From the NCBI GenBank assembly GCA_034669045.1, contig JAXDOD010000168.1, positions 1-64,000 on the forward strand: a DNA stretch of 64,000 bases. Reading direction: 5' to 3'. This document shows positions 17,734 to 26,211 of the stretch, one piece after another (position 1 is the first letter of the stretch; each line of letters opens with the position of its first letter). A program made the translations under genes and the position numbers. Below the pieces are notes generated by a model. It worked only from the letters and a program-made list of their open reading frames with translations, made no database searches and was not told where the DNA came from. This stretch comes from VAZQ01 sp034669045 (GTDB lineage Bacteria; Pseudomonadota; Alphaproteobacteria; Rhizobiales; Xanthobacteraceae).

Positions 17734-18212
17734 GCGACGACGGCGACCGCCTGGATCTCGAGCAGCGCGTTCGGGTTCGCCAGATGCGAGATCGCGATCG
17801 AGGCGCTGGCCGGGAAATCCTTGCCGAGAATTTCGCGCCTGATGGCCGTCATGCGCGGGTGATTGCGCGGATCGGTGATGAACACCGTCATGGTGACGAG
17901 GTCGGACAGCTTGCCGCCGGCCTGCGCCAAGGTGCGCTCGATGCTGGCGAACACTTCGCGCACCTGGGCGTCGAAGTCGCCGGCGAGCGATTTGCCCGAC
18001 GGGTCGGCGGCACCCGTCATGCCGGCCAGCCAGATCGTTTTGCCGCCTTCGGTCACCACCGCAGCGGAATAGCCCGAGCGCTCCGCGCTGTCGCGCTTGA
18101 CGAAGCGCTTGTTGACGGTCTGCGCCTTGGCCGGGGTGGCGGCGCCGAGCGCCGCGAAGCCGCCGAGCAGAGCGAGCTTGCTGAAGAATTCACGTCGCGG
18201 GGTCATCGTCAT
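17730..18212 (-). CDS. Tat-exported RidA/YjgF-family protein
   Basis: 160 residues after GAGGAGG. The first about 31 residues are a Tat signal (PRREFFSKLALLGGFAALGA ... PAKA), unusual because RidA proteins are normally cytosolic. The mature domain is a full RidA fold: GYSAAVVTEGGKTIWLAGMT, DFDAQVREVFASIERTLAQA, VTMTVFITDPRNHPRMTAIR, and a C-terminal LLEIQAVAVVA. In E. coli RidA the catalytic Arg sits in FPARSCVEV; here the aligned segment is FPASASIAI, so that Arg is Ser and enamine/imine deaminase activity is doubtful. It is divergent from a Tat-exported amidohydrolase, with 147 bp between. Confidence 0.85.
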   Translation of the reverse strand: MTMTPRREFFSKLALLGGFAALGAATPAKAQTVNKRFVKRDSAERSGYSAAVVTEGGKTIWLAGMTGAADPSGKSLAGDFDAQVREVFASIERTLAQAGGKLSDLVTMTVFITDPRNHPRMTAIRREILGKDFPASASIAISHLANPNALLEIQAVAVVA

Positions 18213-18359
18213 CGGTTCCTCCTCGTTGGCAACCTGGTTTTCAGTGATCTCGCAATGCGAGCACGCTGGAGTAGACTATCCAAAATGACGCCGGCGACAA
18301 ATCGCTCAAACCCACGGCCGGTTCGGAGTAGTGTGACGGCCCGCCGTGGAGCACCAGCC

Positions 18360-19790
18360 ATGACAGACCGCAACGACATCACGCGACGCACTTTGCTCGG
18401 TGGCGCCTCCGCCGCGGGCGCGGCCGGCGCGCTTGGAAGCATCGCCACCGGACAGGCGCAGATCGGAACGCCGCCGGGCACCACCGGCCAGGGCGGTTCC
18501 GGCGCGGAATTCCTGATCCGCGACGCCTACGTGATCAGCATGGATGCCGCGATCGGCGATCTGCCGCGCGGCGATATCCATGTGCGCGACGGCACCATCG
18601 CCGCCGTCGGCCAAAACCTCAGCGCGCCCGGCGCGCAACTGATCGACGCCAGAACCATGATCGCGTGCCCGGGCTTCATCGAGACCCATTGGCATATGTG
18701 GGGCGCGGTCGCGCGCAACATGGCGGGCGAGGAGGAGAAGACCGGTTATTTCCCGTTCAGCCGCGTGCTCGGTGCGCTGTTCAAGCCGGAGGACAACGCG
18801 CGTGGCGTGCGCCTCGCGCTCGCCGAGGCGATCTCGTCCGGCATCACCACGGTGCACAACTGGTCGCACAATCTGCTGTCGCCGGCCTATGCGGACGCGG
18901 AGCTTGCCGTGCATCGCGAGGTCGGCGCACGCGCGCGCTTTGCCTACGGCTATTCCCGCAACACCGGTCCGAACGAGACGCTTCCGCTCGACGACGTCGC
19001 GCGCGTGCATGGGCAGTATTTTGGCGGCGCGGCCGGGTTGCTGACGCTTGGCATCGCGTCGCGCGGACCGGAGAACAACACCATCGAGATCTGCAAAAAG
19101 GAATGGGAAGCCGCGCGCAGGCTCGGCATCGGCATCACGGCGCATTCCGGCACCAATCCGGGCCGGCGCGACAGCGTCCGCCGCATGGCTGACGCCGGCC
19201 TGCTCGGGCCGGACGTGGTGGTCGTGCACGCGACCAACACCAACCCGAGCGATTTCGATCTCCTGGCCAAGAGCGGGACGCCGGTGAGTCTCAGTCCCTT
19301 CACGGAATTGCGCACTGGCTTCGGGCTGCCGCCGACCGGCGAGATGCTGAAAGCCGGCGTGCCGATCAGTTTTTCGGTCGACACCACGCTGCTGTGCGGC
19401 AATGCGGACATGTTCGCGATCATGAAGGCGATCCAGAACGTCGAGAACGGGATCAAGCAGAGCGAATTTGCGCTGCCGCCGCGTAAGGTCCTGGAAACCG
19501 CGACGATGGGCGGCGCCAGGGCGCTCGGCATCGCCGATCGCGTGGGCTCGCTCACGCCCGGCAAGCGCGCCGATCTGCTGCTGGTGCGCACCACGGACAT
19601 CAACATGCTGCCGCTGACCGAGCCGGTGCGCATGCTCGTGCAGTCGGCGCAGCCGGCGAATATCGCGCTGGTGATGGTCGACGGGCGCATCCTCAAGCGC
19701 GGCGCCGAGCTCACCACCACCGACGTCGAAAAACTCCTGGCCGATGCAACCGAGACGATTACGCGCGTGCGCGCGCAAGTGAAGATGTAG
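18360..19790 (+). CDS. Tat-exported amidohydrolase, chlorohydrolase/cytosine-deaminase (AtzB/TrzN) type
   Basis: 476 residues from the ATG at 18360 behind GTGGAG. The Tat signal is DITRRTLLGGASAAGAAGAL. The amidohydrolase core has THWHM (HxH), the metal His in GIGITAHSGTN, His in VVVHATNTN, and Asp in FSVDTTLLCG, so the single-metal site of the deaminase/chlorohydrolase subgroup looks complete. A C-terminal beta-sandwich segment (GSLTPGKRADLLLVRTTDIN) is present. The enzyme probably hydrolyses an amine or other leaving group from a heterocycle in the periplasm. The LVIVD protein follows after 34 bp. Confidence 0.88.
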   Translation: MTDRNDITRRTLLGGASAAGAAGALGSIATGQAQIGTPPGTTGQGGSGAEFLIRDAYVISMDAAIGDLPRGDIHVRDGTIAAVGQNLSAPGAQLIDARTMIACPGFIETHWHMWGAVARNMAGEEEKTGYFPFSRVLGALFKPEDNARGVRLALAEAISSGITTVHNWSHNLLSPAYADAELAVHREVGARARFAYGYSRNTGPNETLPLDDVARVHGQYFGGAAGLLTLGIASRGPENNTIEICKKEWEAARRLGIGITAHSGTNPGRRDSVRRMADAGLLGPDVVVVHATNTNPSDFDLLAKSGTPVSLSPFTELRTGFGLPPTGEMLKAGVPISFSVDTTLLCGNADMFAIMKAIQNVENGIKQSEFALPPRKVLETATMGGARALGIADRVGSLTPGKRADLLLVRTTDINMLPLTEPVRMLVQSAQPANIALVMVDGRILKRGAELTTTDVEKLLADATETITRVRAQVKM

Positions 19791-19806
19791 CGTTTCACAC
19801 GGTGAA

Positions 19807-19815
19807 GGGGGGGGG
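19807..19815 (+). repeat. Run of nine G in the ribosome-binding region of the LVIVD gene
   Basis: Nine consecutive G residues end 9 bases before the ATG at 19825, within AAGGGGGGGGGCAGG. The tract overlaps the Shine-Dalgarno position, so slippage would change its spacing. Homopolymeric G tracts of this length are rare in coding-dense DNA. Confidence 0.7.
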
Positions 19816-19824
19816 CAGGTCGGG

Positions 19825-20943
19825 ATGAGCTCGGAAAAAGGCATCCGCGAGGTCGGCTGGTTCGATTGCGCCGGCGGCGGCCAGATCGTGGTCGACAAAG
19901 GCATCGCCTATGTGGGGCACATGGCGGCGCCGCACGGCACCAGCATCGTCGACGTGCGCGATCCGAAGAACCCCAAGCGGCTGGCGTCGCTGGAGATGCC
20001 CACGGGCACCCATTCGCACAAGGCGCGGGTGTCCGACGGCATCATGGTGGTCAACCACGAGGCGTTTCCGCCGCAGGGCGCGCCGCCGGCCGGCTGGCGC
20101 GGCGGCTTCGGCGTCTATGACGTGAGCGAGCCGTCGAAGCCGCGCCCGATCACCCGCTGGGAAACCTCCGGCAGCGGCTGCCACCGTTACGATCTCGACG
20201 GCCACCTGCTGTTCACCTCGGCGACGCTCGACGGCTATCACGGCACCATCATGATGATCTTCGACCTCAAGGACCCGGCAAAGCCGCAGGAGGTCGGCCG
20301 CTGGTGGATGCCGGGCCAATGGACCGCCGGCGGCGAGACGCCGACCTGGAAGGGTTTTGCCCACCGCTGCCATCATCCGCTGCGGCACGGTGACCGGCTC
20401 TATGTCAGCTACTGGCAGGGTGGCTTCGTCATCCTCGACATCGCGGACATGTCGAAGCCGAAGTTCGTCTCCGGGCTCGACTGGTCGCCGCCGTTCCCGT
20501 CCCCGACCCACAGCGCGGTGCCGGTGCCGTTCGAGATCAACGGGCGGAAAATCCTGATGGTGGCCGACGAGGACGTGATGCCGCTGTTTCCGGGGCCGCC
20601 GGCGTTCCTGTGGATGGTCGACATCACGGTCGAGGAGCGCCCGGTGCCGTTCGCGAGTTTCCAGATCGACGCGCTCGACGGCTCGCCGCAGCCGACCATG
20701 ACCGGCTGCCACCAGCCGGTCGAGAAGGTCACCGGGACCGAGATTCCCGCGGCCTGGTTCGCCAACGGGCTGCGCGTGATCGATATCGGCCGGCCGCGTG
20801 CCCCGCGCGAGGTCGCGCATTTCATGCCGGACCCGCCGCCGGAGTCGAAGCGGCTGTCGAGCAACGACGTCTTCGTCGACGAGCGCGGGCTGATCTACCT
20901 GCTCGATCGCGTGCGCGGGTTTCATATTTTGGAACGGATGTAG
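19825..20943 (+). CDS. LVIVD-repeat beta-propeller protein
   Basis: 372 residues without signal peptide. Repeated blade signatures of the LVIVD type occur: TSIVDVRDPKNPKRLASLEM, GFGVYDVSEPSKPRPITRW, MMIFDLKDPAKPQEVGRWW, GFVILDIADMSKPKFVSGL and GLRVIDIGRPRAPREVAHFM. Conserved histidines appear between blades (GTHSHKA, AHRCHHPLRHGD, GCHQP). Such propellers are usually scaffolds or binding proteins; no enzyme activity is implied. The gene starts 34 bp after the Tat amidohydrolase and is likely in its operon. Confidence 0.85.
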   Translation: MSSEKGIREVGWFDCAGGGQIVVDKGIAYVGHMAAPHGTSIVDVRDPKNPKRLASLEMPTGTHSHKARVSDGIMVVNHEAFPPQGAPPAGWRGGFGVYDVSEPSKPRPITRWETSGSGCHRYDLDGHLLFTSATLDGYHGTIMMIFDLKDPAKPQEVGRWWMPGQWTAGGETPTWKGFAHRCHHPLRHGDRLYVSYWQGGFVILDIADMSKPKFVSGLDWSPPFPSPTHSAVPVPFEINGRKILMVADEDVMPLFPGPPAFLWMVDITVEERPVPFASFQIDALDGSPQPTMTGCHQPVEKVTGTEIPAAWFANGLRVIDIGRPRAPREVAHFMPDPPPESKRLSSNDVFVDERGLIYLLDRVRGFHILERM

Positions 20944-21019
20944 CAGTCAGGGCGCGCTCGCGGTCGCGAAATTCACAGAACTAATTCGGGTCGCAAAGAT
21001 GCGGCATCGGCGGTCTGCT

Positions 21020-21120
21020 CCCTCCCCCCTTGCGGGGGAGGGTTGGGGAGAGGGGTGGTTCCGGACTCGATCTGTCTTGGGGTACCCCTCTCCCTGTCCC
21101 TCCCCCGCAAGGGGGGAGGG
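21020..21120. repeat. 37-bp inverted repeat, CCTCCCCCCTTGCGGGG family
   Basis: Arms 21020-21056 and 21084-21120 are complementary apart from a short mismatched patch (TTGG against ACAG), with a 27-bp spacer. The arms begin CCCTCCCCCCTTGCGGGGGA. Placed between two convergent genes, the structure could end transcription from both sides, but no T-run follows. Confidence 0.8.
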
Positions 21121-21272
21121 AACGCTGTGGCGTTGGTCATCGCAAAGCGAAAGTGGCGCGCGGGTGCGCAACTCGCTACGCGGCTGGAGTCCGCCAGCCG
21201 CGCGTCGAACTCGGTGGGGTCTCTCCCCCCTTTCAGGGGGAGGGAACGCTGTGGCGCCGGTCATCGCAAAGC
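21116..21272. repeat. Direct repeat pair (33 bp) in intergenic DNA
   Basis: GAGGGAACGCTGTGGCG followed by GGTCATCGCAAAGC two bases later occurs at 21116-21148 and again at 21240-21272; only the two bases between the blocks differ. The first copy abuts the right arm of the inverted repeat, so the pair may be ends of a composite repeat. Confidence 0.75.
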
Positions 21273-21341
21273 ACAATTTTTTGCGCGCGTAGGCGACTCA
21301 AAGGGAGCGCGAACAGAAGGAAAGCCGTCGCAAAAGCGCGG

Positions 21342-22628
21342 CTACCACTTCGCCACGAGCTCGGTCGCGAACGCCTCCTGCCAGGGCGCGTCGCCGGTGA
21401 TCACGGCGTCGTAGGGCCGGATGTGGCGGTGCGAATGCGGATCGAGGCCGGGCGGCTTCTCGCCGCGCTCGACCGCGCGGATGGCGTCGAGCAGCAGCCG
21501 CCGCATGGTCACGATGGCCTTGTCGGAGGAGCCGAGGTGCTCCTTGGAGCGGTCGACGATCGGCCCCATGCCTTCCTGCAAGGCAAAGTCCTGGGTGTTG
21601 ACGCCCTTGATGCCGGTGAAGGTTCGCGTCTTCTGGACCTGGCGGTCGATCAGGTAGTCGTTGCTGCGGTTGCGCCTGGGCTTGTAGGAGCCGGGCATGA
21701 GGTCGTCCTTGCCGCGCCCGGCATGGGTTTCCCATTCGGCGACGAAATCCGGCGTCAGCGGCACCGACTGGTCGCGGCCGCAAGTCCAGTTGTAGACGAA
21801 GGTGTGCTCGTCATCGATCGGCACCCAGATGTGGCCGTCGGACTTCGCCACGCGATGCACGTCCTTGTCGTCCTTGTGGGTGAACCACGACTCGAAGGCG
21901 CCGCGCATCTGCTGGTTCGGCATCACGTAATGGTAGACCCGCACGTAGCGCTGGTCTTCTCCCGTGTTGCGTGTGGAGATGTAGCGGTAGCCGTAGTCGG
22001 TCGTCTCCACCTCGATGCGCGGCGCGGTGTCGATGTTGCGCAGCACCTTCTTGTTGCCGAGATAGTTGTTGTGCGCGAAGGAGGCATGCGAGGTGTCGAG
22101 GCCGCCTTCGAGCGCCTGCAGGTAGTTGCATTCCTCGTAGGTCTTGGAGACGAAGGCGTGCGTCGACGGCGCGCGCGTCCATTCGAAGTCCGGCGGCGCC
22201 GGCATCTGCTCGCGCGGCCCGAGATATGCCCAGACCACGCCGCCGCGCTCGACGGTCGGGTAGGACTGGAGCCTGACCTTGTCCTTCATGGGGGCGCCGG
22301 CGGGCTCGGACGGCATGTCCACGCAGTTGCCGTCCACGTCGAACTTCCAGCCGTGGTAGGCGCAGCGCAGCCCGCATTCCTCGTTCCTTCCGAAGAACAG
22401 CGCCGCGCGGCGGTGCGGGCAATAGGCCTCGACCAGCCCGATGCGGCCGTTGGTGTCGCGGAAGGCGATCAGGTCCTCGCACAGGAGCCGCACCCGGACC
22501 GGCGGGCCGTCGCGCTCGGGAAGCTCGTCCGCAAGGAGCGCCGCCTGCCAGTAGCGGCGCATCAGCGTGCCGGCCGGAGTTCCGGGACCGACGCGGACCA
22601 GACGCTCGTTGTCTTCAGGCTTGAGCAT
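21342..22628 (-). CDS. Rieske non-heme iron oxygenase, phthalate-dioxygenase type
   Basis: 428 residues. The Rieske [2Fe-2S] site is C70-P-H72 and C89-A-Y-H92. The mononuclear iron ligands follow as D178, H181 and H186 in EGGLDTSHASFAH. The order and length fit the single-component-type alpha subunits related to phthalate 4,5-dioxygenase and similar O-demethylases. No reductase or ferredoxin gene is adjacent, so electrons must come from an unlinked partner. It is divergent (193 bp) from a FAH-family gene and an extradiol-type VOC gene, suggesting an aromatic pathway of hydroxylation or demethylation followed by ring cleavage and hydrolysis. The substrate is unknown. Confidence 0.92.
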   Translation of the reverse strand: MLKPEDNERLVRVGPGTPAGTLMRRYWQAALLADELPERDGPPVRVRLLCEDLIAFRDTNGRIGLVEAYCPHRRAALFFGRNEECGLRCAYHGWKFDVDGNCVDMPSEPAGAPMKDKVRLQSYPTVERGGVVWAYLGPREQMPAPPDFEWTRAPSTHAFVSKTYEECNYLQALEGGLDTSHASFAHNNYLGNKKVLRNIDTAPRIEVETTDYGYRYISTRNTGEDQRYVRVYHYVMPNQQMRGAFESWFTHKDDKDVHRVAKSDGHIWVPIDDEHTFVYNWTCGRDQSVPLTPDFVAEWETHAGRGKDDLMPGSYKPRRNRSNDYLIDRQVQKTRTFTGIKGVNTQDFALQEGMGPIVDRSKEHLGSSDKAIVTMRRLLLDAIRAVERGEKPPGLDPHSHRHIRPYDAVITGDAPWQEAFATELVAKW

Positions 22629-22821
22629 ATTTTTTGCACCTCGACGTGGACACAGGGAGCTTGTGGCTTCGACCGCAATGGTAGCGCACGCCGCGGCATT
22701 GGCAAATTCCTTCCGTCATGCTGGCTCCGCGCCGCGACGTCTTGCCAAGAACCGGCGTCCGGCTTACCAGCTAGGGCGGCACAGATGTGCGGTTGAGCGC
22801 CGATTTCCCAAGGAGAACAAG

Positions 22822-23691
22822 ATGAAGCTTTGTCGCTATGACGAAGACCGGCTGGGCGTCGTGATCGGAAACATGGTGCACGACGTCACCGATGTGCAGG
22901 CCGAGATCAGGAAGGCGGCGCGATACGACATGAAGGGCGACGCTGTGATCGCGGCGCTGCCGACCTGGCGCGGGCGGCTCGAAGAGGCGGCCAAGAAGGC
23001 GCCCGGCAAGCCGGTGTCCTCGGTCAAGCTGCTGTCGCCGGTGGCGCGCCCCTCCAAGGCCATGGCCGCGCCGACCAATTACAAGAAGCACATCGAGGAA
23101 ATGCGCGCGCGCACCGATATTCCGCGCGAGTCGCTCAACCGTCCGCCGAATATCGAGAAGGCCGGTATCTTCCTGAAGTCGAATTCTTCCATCGTCGGCC
23201 CGTCGGAAGGAATCCCGATCCGCTTCCCCGACCGCATCAACGAGGAAGAGATCGAGCTCGTCATCATCATCGGCAAGCAGGGAACGGATATCCCGAAGGA
23301 CAAGGCGAAAGACTACATCGCGGGTTATACGCTCGGCCTCGACATGACCTGTCGCGGGCCCGAAGACCGCAGCTTCCGCAAGTCGATCGACGGCTATTCG
23401 GTGCTCGGCCCCTGGTTCGTCACCGCCGACGAGGTCCCCGATCCCGATGACGTCACGGTCACGGTGACCAACAACGGCGAGCTCAAGCAGACCGCCGAGA
23501 CCAAGGACCTGATCTACGACATCGGCCGGCTGATCGAGTTCGCCTCGTCGTTCTACACGCTCTATCCGGGCGACGTGTATTATACCGGCACGCCGCAGGG
23601 GGTGTCCCCGGTCAAGCCGGGCGACGTGCTGCGCGGCAAGTGCGACCAGATCGGCGAGTTCGAGATCGCGGTGCGCGCGCACCCGGTATAA
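22822..23691 (+). CDS. Fumarylacetoacetate hydrolase (FAH) family protein
   Basis: 289 residues from the ATG at 22822 after AAGGAGAACAAG. The core has APTNYKKHIEEM, PDRINEEEIELVIIIGKQG with metal ligands E143 and E145, and GYTLGLDMTCRGPEDRSFRK with D174; the usual C-terminal YTGTPQGVSPVKPGDVLRGK is present. The family includes fumarylpyruvate and acylpyruvate hydrolases and decarboxylases acting on ring-cleavage products. It is followed 113 bp later by a VOC dioxygenase-like gene, so it may act on that product. Confidence 0.9.
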   Translation: MKLCRYDEDRLGVVIGNMVHDVTDVQAEIRKAARYDMKGDAVIAALPTWRGRLEEAAKKAPGKPVSSVKLLSPVARPSKAMAAPTNYKKHIEEMRARTDIPRESLNRPPNIEKAGIFLKSNSSIVGPSEGIPIRFPDRINEEEIELVIIIGKQGTDIPKDKAKDYIAGYTLGLDMTCRGPEDRSFRKSIDGYSVLGPWFVTADEVPDPDDVTVTVTNNGELKQTAETKDLIYDIGRLIEFASSFYTLYPGDVYYTGTPQGVSPVKPGDVLRGKCDQIGEFEIAVRAHPV

Positions 23692-23702
23692 GTCGCCCGT
23701 AG

Positions 23703-23783
23703 CCCGCATGGAGCGAAGCGCGATGCGGGAGACACAGATCGCGGAGTTGCCAGGGTCCCGGAGTTCGCTTCGCTTCGTCCGGG
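23703..23783. repeat. Two small intergenic hairpins between FAH and VOC genes
   Basis: CCCGCAT/ATGCGGG (23703-23709 and 23723-23729) and CCCGGA/TCCGGG (23757-23762 and 23778-23783) form two stem-loops with GCGAAGCG-like loops. These are common palindromic units in such genomes and could separate expression of the two genes. Confidence 0.5.
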
Positions 23784-23804
23784 CTGCGGCTTAGGAGGTT
23801 CATC

Positions 23805-24731
23805 ATGATCAAGGTCAAACGTCTCGGCCACGCGACGCTGTCGACGCCGGACATCGATGCGATGGTCGACTATTACGGGCGGCTCCTGGGGCTCAGCGTC
23901 ATCGACCGCAGCAAGGACCGCGTCTTCCTCGGCAGCAAGCAGGGGCTGGAGGCGATCGAGCTGGTCAAAGGCGAGCCCAACGACCTCAAGCGGCTCTCGT
24001 TCCAGATCGCGCCCGACAGCGACCTCGGTGACGTCGTCAAGGACCTCGCCAGGATGGGGCTCAAGGCCGAGCGCCGCAAGGATGTCTCCCCCGGCGTCGC
24101 CGAGGCCGTCACCTTCGAGGACCCCAAGGGCACGCCGCTCGACATCTATGCCGAGTACAAGTTCGCCAAGCGCGACGACACGCCCAACATGTTCAACATC
24201 CTCAAGCTCGGCCACGTCGCCTATCGCGTGCTCGACGTGCAGAAGATCGTGAAGTTCTATTGCGACGTGCTCGGCTTCCGGGTGTCGGACTGGCGCGGCG
24301 ACTTCTTTGTGTTCATGCGCTGCAACACCGACCACCATACGCTCAACTTCATCATCGACGAGAAGCCGCAGCTCCACCACATCGCCTTCGAGGTGCTGGA
24401 CTGGGCGGAGATCCACAGGGCGGTCGACTACCTCGCCCACAACAAGGTGCATCTGGTCTGGGGGCCGGGCCGCCATGTCATCGGCCACAACGTCGCGACC
24501 TATCATCGCAACGAGGACCTGACACGGGTCGAGATCTTCACCGAGATGGACCAGATGAAGGACGAGGAGCTGGGCTATTTCGACCCGCGCCCGTGGCACC
24601 AGGAATTCCCGCTCTATCCGAAGATGCACGGCCCCGAGACGCTGCGGAACTACTGGGGTTTTGGCTCCGAGCGGGTGATCCAGGGCTACCAGACCAACGA
24701 ACTGCCGAAATACGAGGCGATCAGGGGCTAG
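23805..24731 (+). CDS. Two-domain VOC protein, type I extradiol dioxygenase-like
   Basis: 308 residues, with TAGGAGG 7 bases before the ATG. Two vicinal-oxygen-chelate modules are seen: residues 5-120 (KRLGHATLSTPDIDAMVDYY) and 133-255 (LKLGHVAYRVLDVQKIVKFY). The iron ligands expected for a type I extradiol enzyme are all in the second module: H137, H192 (LHHIAF) and E243 (RVEIFTE). The protein probably cleaves a catechol-type ring, with Fe(II), in the cytoplasm. It follows the FAH-family gene on the same strand. The C-terminal 60 residues (DPRPWHQEFPLYPK...) extend past the second module. Confidence 0.88.
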   Translation: MIKVKRLGHATLSTPDIDAMVDYYGRLLGLSVIDRSKDRVFLGSKQGLEAIELVKGEPNDLKRLSFQIAPDSDLGDVVKDLARMGLKAERRKDVSPGVAEAVTFEDPKGTPLDIYAEYKFAKRDDTPNMFNILKLGHVAYRVLDVQKIVKFYCDVLGFRVSDWRGDFFVFMRCNTDHHTLNFIIDEKPQLHHIAFEVLDWAEIHRAVDYLAHNKVHLVWGPGRHVIGHNVATYHRNEDLTRVEIFTEMDQMKDEELGYFDPRPWHQEFPLYPKMHGPETLRNYWGFGSERVIQGYQTNELPKYEAIRG

Positions 24732-24793
24732 CCACGCCTACGGCGGCGCGACGGCGACAGCTATTTGTGAGACGTGAGGCGTAGAGGCGTAGA

Positions 24794-24898
24794 GGCGTAG
24801 GGTGGGCAAAGGCGCGCAGCGCCGTGCCCACGCGGCTTTCGTGCAAGCTGTCGGAATTGAAGACGCGTGGGCACGCTTCGCTTTGCCCACCCTACGCC
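24794..24898. repeat. Nested inverted repeat, GTAGGGTGGGCAAAG family, copy 2
   Basis: Outer 18-bp arms GGCGTAGGGTGGGCAAAG (24794-24811) and its perfect complement (24881-24898) enclose 12-bp arms CGTGCCCACGCG (24823-24834) and complement (24864-24875). A short tandem GTAGAGGC repeat precedes it. It is between the convergent VOC and MDR genes. Confidence 0.85.
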
Positions 24899-24993
24899 GC
24901 CTGCCATCGACATTCCGCGTGGGCACGGCGCGCCAAGATGCGAGCCTTTGCCCAGCCGACGGGTGCCGTCGTGCGAGTGACGCGTCGCGGTCG

Positions 24994-26037
24994 TCACCGG
25001 TCCAGCGTCGGATCGAGCACGATCTTGCCGGTCACCTCGCCCGATTCCATCAGCCGGTGCGCCTCGGCCGCGCGCGACAGCGGCAGCAGCTTCTCGATCT
25101 GCACCTTGATCTTGCCCTCGGCCGCGGCCGCGAAGCATTTCGGCAGGTCGGGCGGATGGTGGCCGGGCTGCCCGATGATCCTGATCTGGTTGTGATAGAG
25201 GTGCGAGAAATTGATGGTCACGTTCGGCCCGCCGTGGGCGCCGGCGGTGACCAGCCGGCCGCGGAAGCCGAGCGCCATGAACGCCTGCGGCAGCACTTTC
25301 GGATTGGCGATGTTGTCGTAGAGCACGTCGACGCCCTTGCCGCCGTTGAGCTTGATGGCTTCGGCTTGGATATCCTGCTTGTTGTAGTTGATGCCGAAGT
25401 CGGCACCGAGGTCGATTCCCTGCTGGACGCGATCGTCGGAGCCGGCGGCGGCGATCACCTTCGCGCCGATCAGGTTGCTGGCGATCTGGATGCCGGTGCG
25501 GCCGAGATTGCCGCCGGCGCCCATGATCAGCACGGTCTCGCCGCGTTGGAGCTGCGCGGTGTTGACCAGGAGGTTGTAGGCGGTGGGCGCATGGCGCATG
25601 ACCACCGCGGCATCGTGGAAGTCGAGGCGTTCGGGCACTGCAACACACATGCAGGCGGGAACGCAGACCAGTTCGGCAAAACCGCCCGGCCGCTTGATGC
25701 CCATCATGCCTTTCGGGCCGCGGTAATCCGCGCAGTCCTCCGCGACCGGCTCGAGCGGCATGGTGCCGGCCGCCGCCACGCGCTGACCCACCTTCCAGCC
25801 CGTCACGCCGGGGCCGATGGCGTCCACGATGCCGGCGCAATCGACGCCGGGGATGAGCGGCAGCACCGGGTTGCGGCGCGCCTCCTTGCCGGCGCGCAGG
25901 CTGACGTCGAGCACGCGATTGACCGTCGCCGCATGAATCCTGATCCGGACTTCGCCGAGGCGGGGCGGCGGATCGGGCACGTCCTCGTAGGTGAGCACGT
26001 CGGGCGGGCCGAATTCATGGATCACGATCGCCTTCAT
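24994..26037 (-). CDS. Medium-chain dehydrogenase/reductase, quinone-oxidoreductase type
   Basis: 347 residues after AAGGAG. The catalytic GroES-like domain begins MKAIVIHEFGPPDVLTYEDV and carries IPGVDCAGIVDAIG; the coenzyme domain has ETVLIMGAGGNLGRTGIQIA, a nucleotide-binding loop suiting NAD(P)H. The zinc-binding Cys/His set of alcohol dehydrogenases is not apparent, so it is a zinc-independent enoyl/quinone reductase type. It stands alone on the minus strand and is divergent from a DUF1993 gene by 174 bp. Confidence 0.88.
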   Translation of the reverse strand: MKAIVIHEFGPPDVLTYEDVPDPPPRLGEVRIRIHAATVNRVLDVSLRAGKEARRNPVLPLIPGVDCAGIVDAIGPGVTGWKVGQRVAAAGTMPLEPVAEDCADYRGPKGMMGIKRPGGFAELVCVPACMCVAVPERLDFHDAAVVMRHAPTAYNLLVNTAQLQRGETVLIMGAGGNLGRTGIQIASNLIGAKVIAAAGSDDRVQQGIDLGADFGINYNKQDIQAEAIKLNGGKGVDVLYDNIANPKVLPQAFMALGFRGRLVTAGAHGGPNVTINFSHLYHNQIRIIGQPGHHPPDLPKCFAAAAEGKIKVQIEKLLPLSRAAEAHRLMESGEVTGKIVLDPTLDR

Positions 26038-26211
26038 GCGGCTCCTTGTCTCCCTGCGGACATGGCGGGATTTCGTCGCTCGAAAAACATTAGCGTGCCC
26101 TTGCGCCGCGCGAAAGGGCGGCCGAAAGATGCCTTGATGCGAACCGCAGGGCCGCTAATGTCGGCCGCAGGCTCGCCAAAGACATAGCAAGGGAAGGAAG
26201 GATCAATTCCA

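Larger units (their letters stand above)
20944..21341. other. 398-bp convergent intergenic region made largely of repeats
   Basis: Between the ends of the LVIVD gene and the Rieske oxygenase gene. It contains the long inverted repeat 21020-21120 and a direct repeat (21116-21148 and 21240-21272). Open frames exist but read through these repeats and have no recognisable product. Confidence 0.7.

Noticed and set aside
5778..24731. A complete phthalate degradation pathway (Rieske oxygenase plus Pht5)
   Set aside because: The two genes are 15 kb apart in different transcription units, and the dihydrodiol dehydrogenase and oxygenase reductase are missing.
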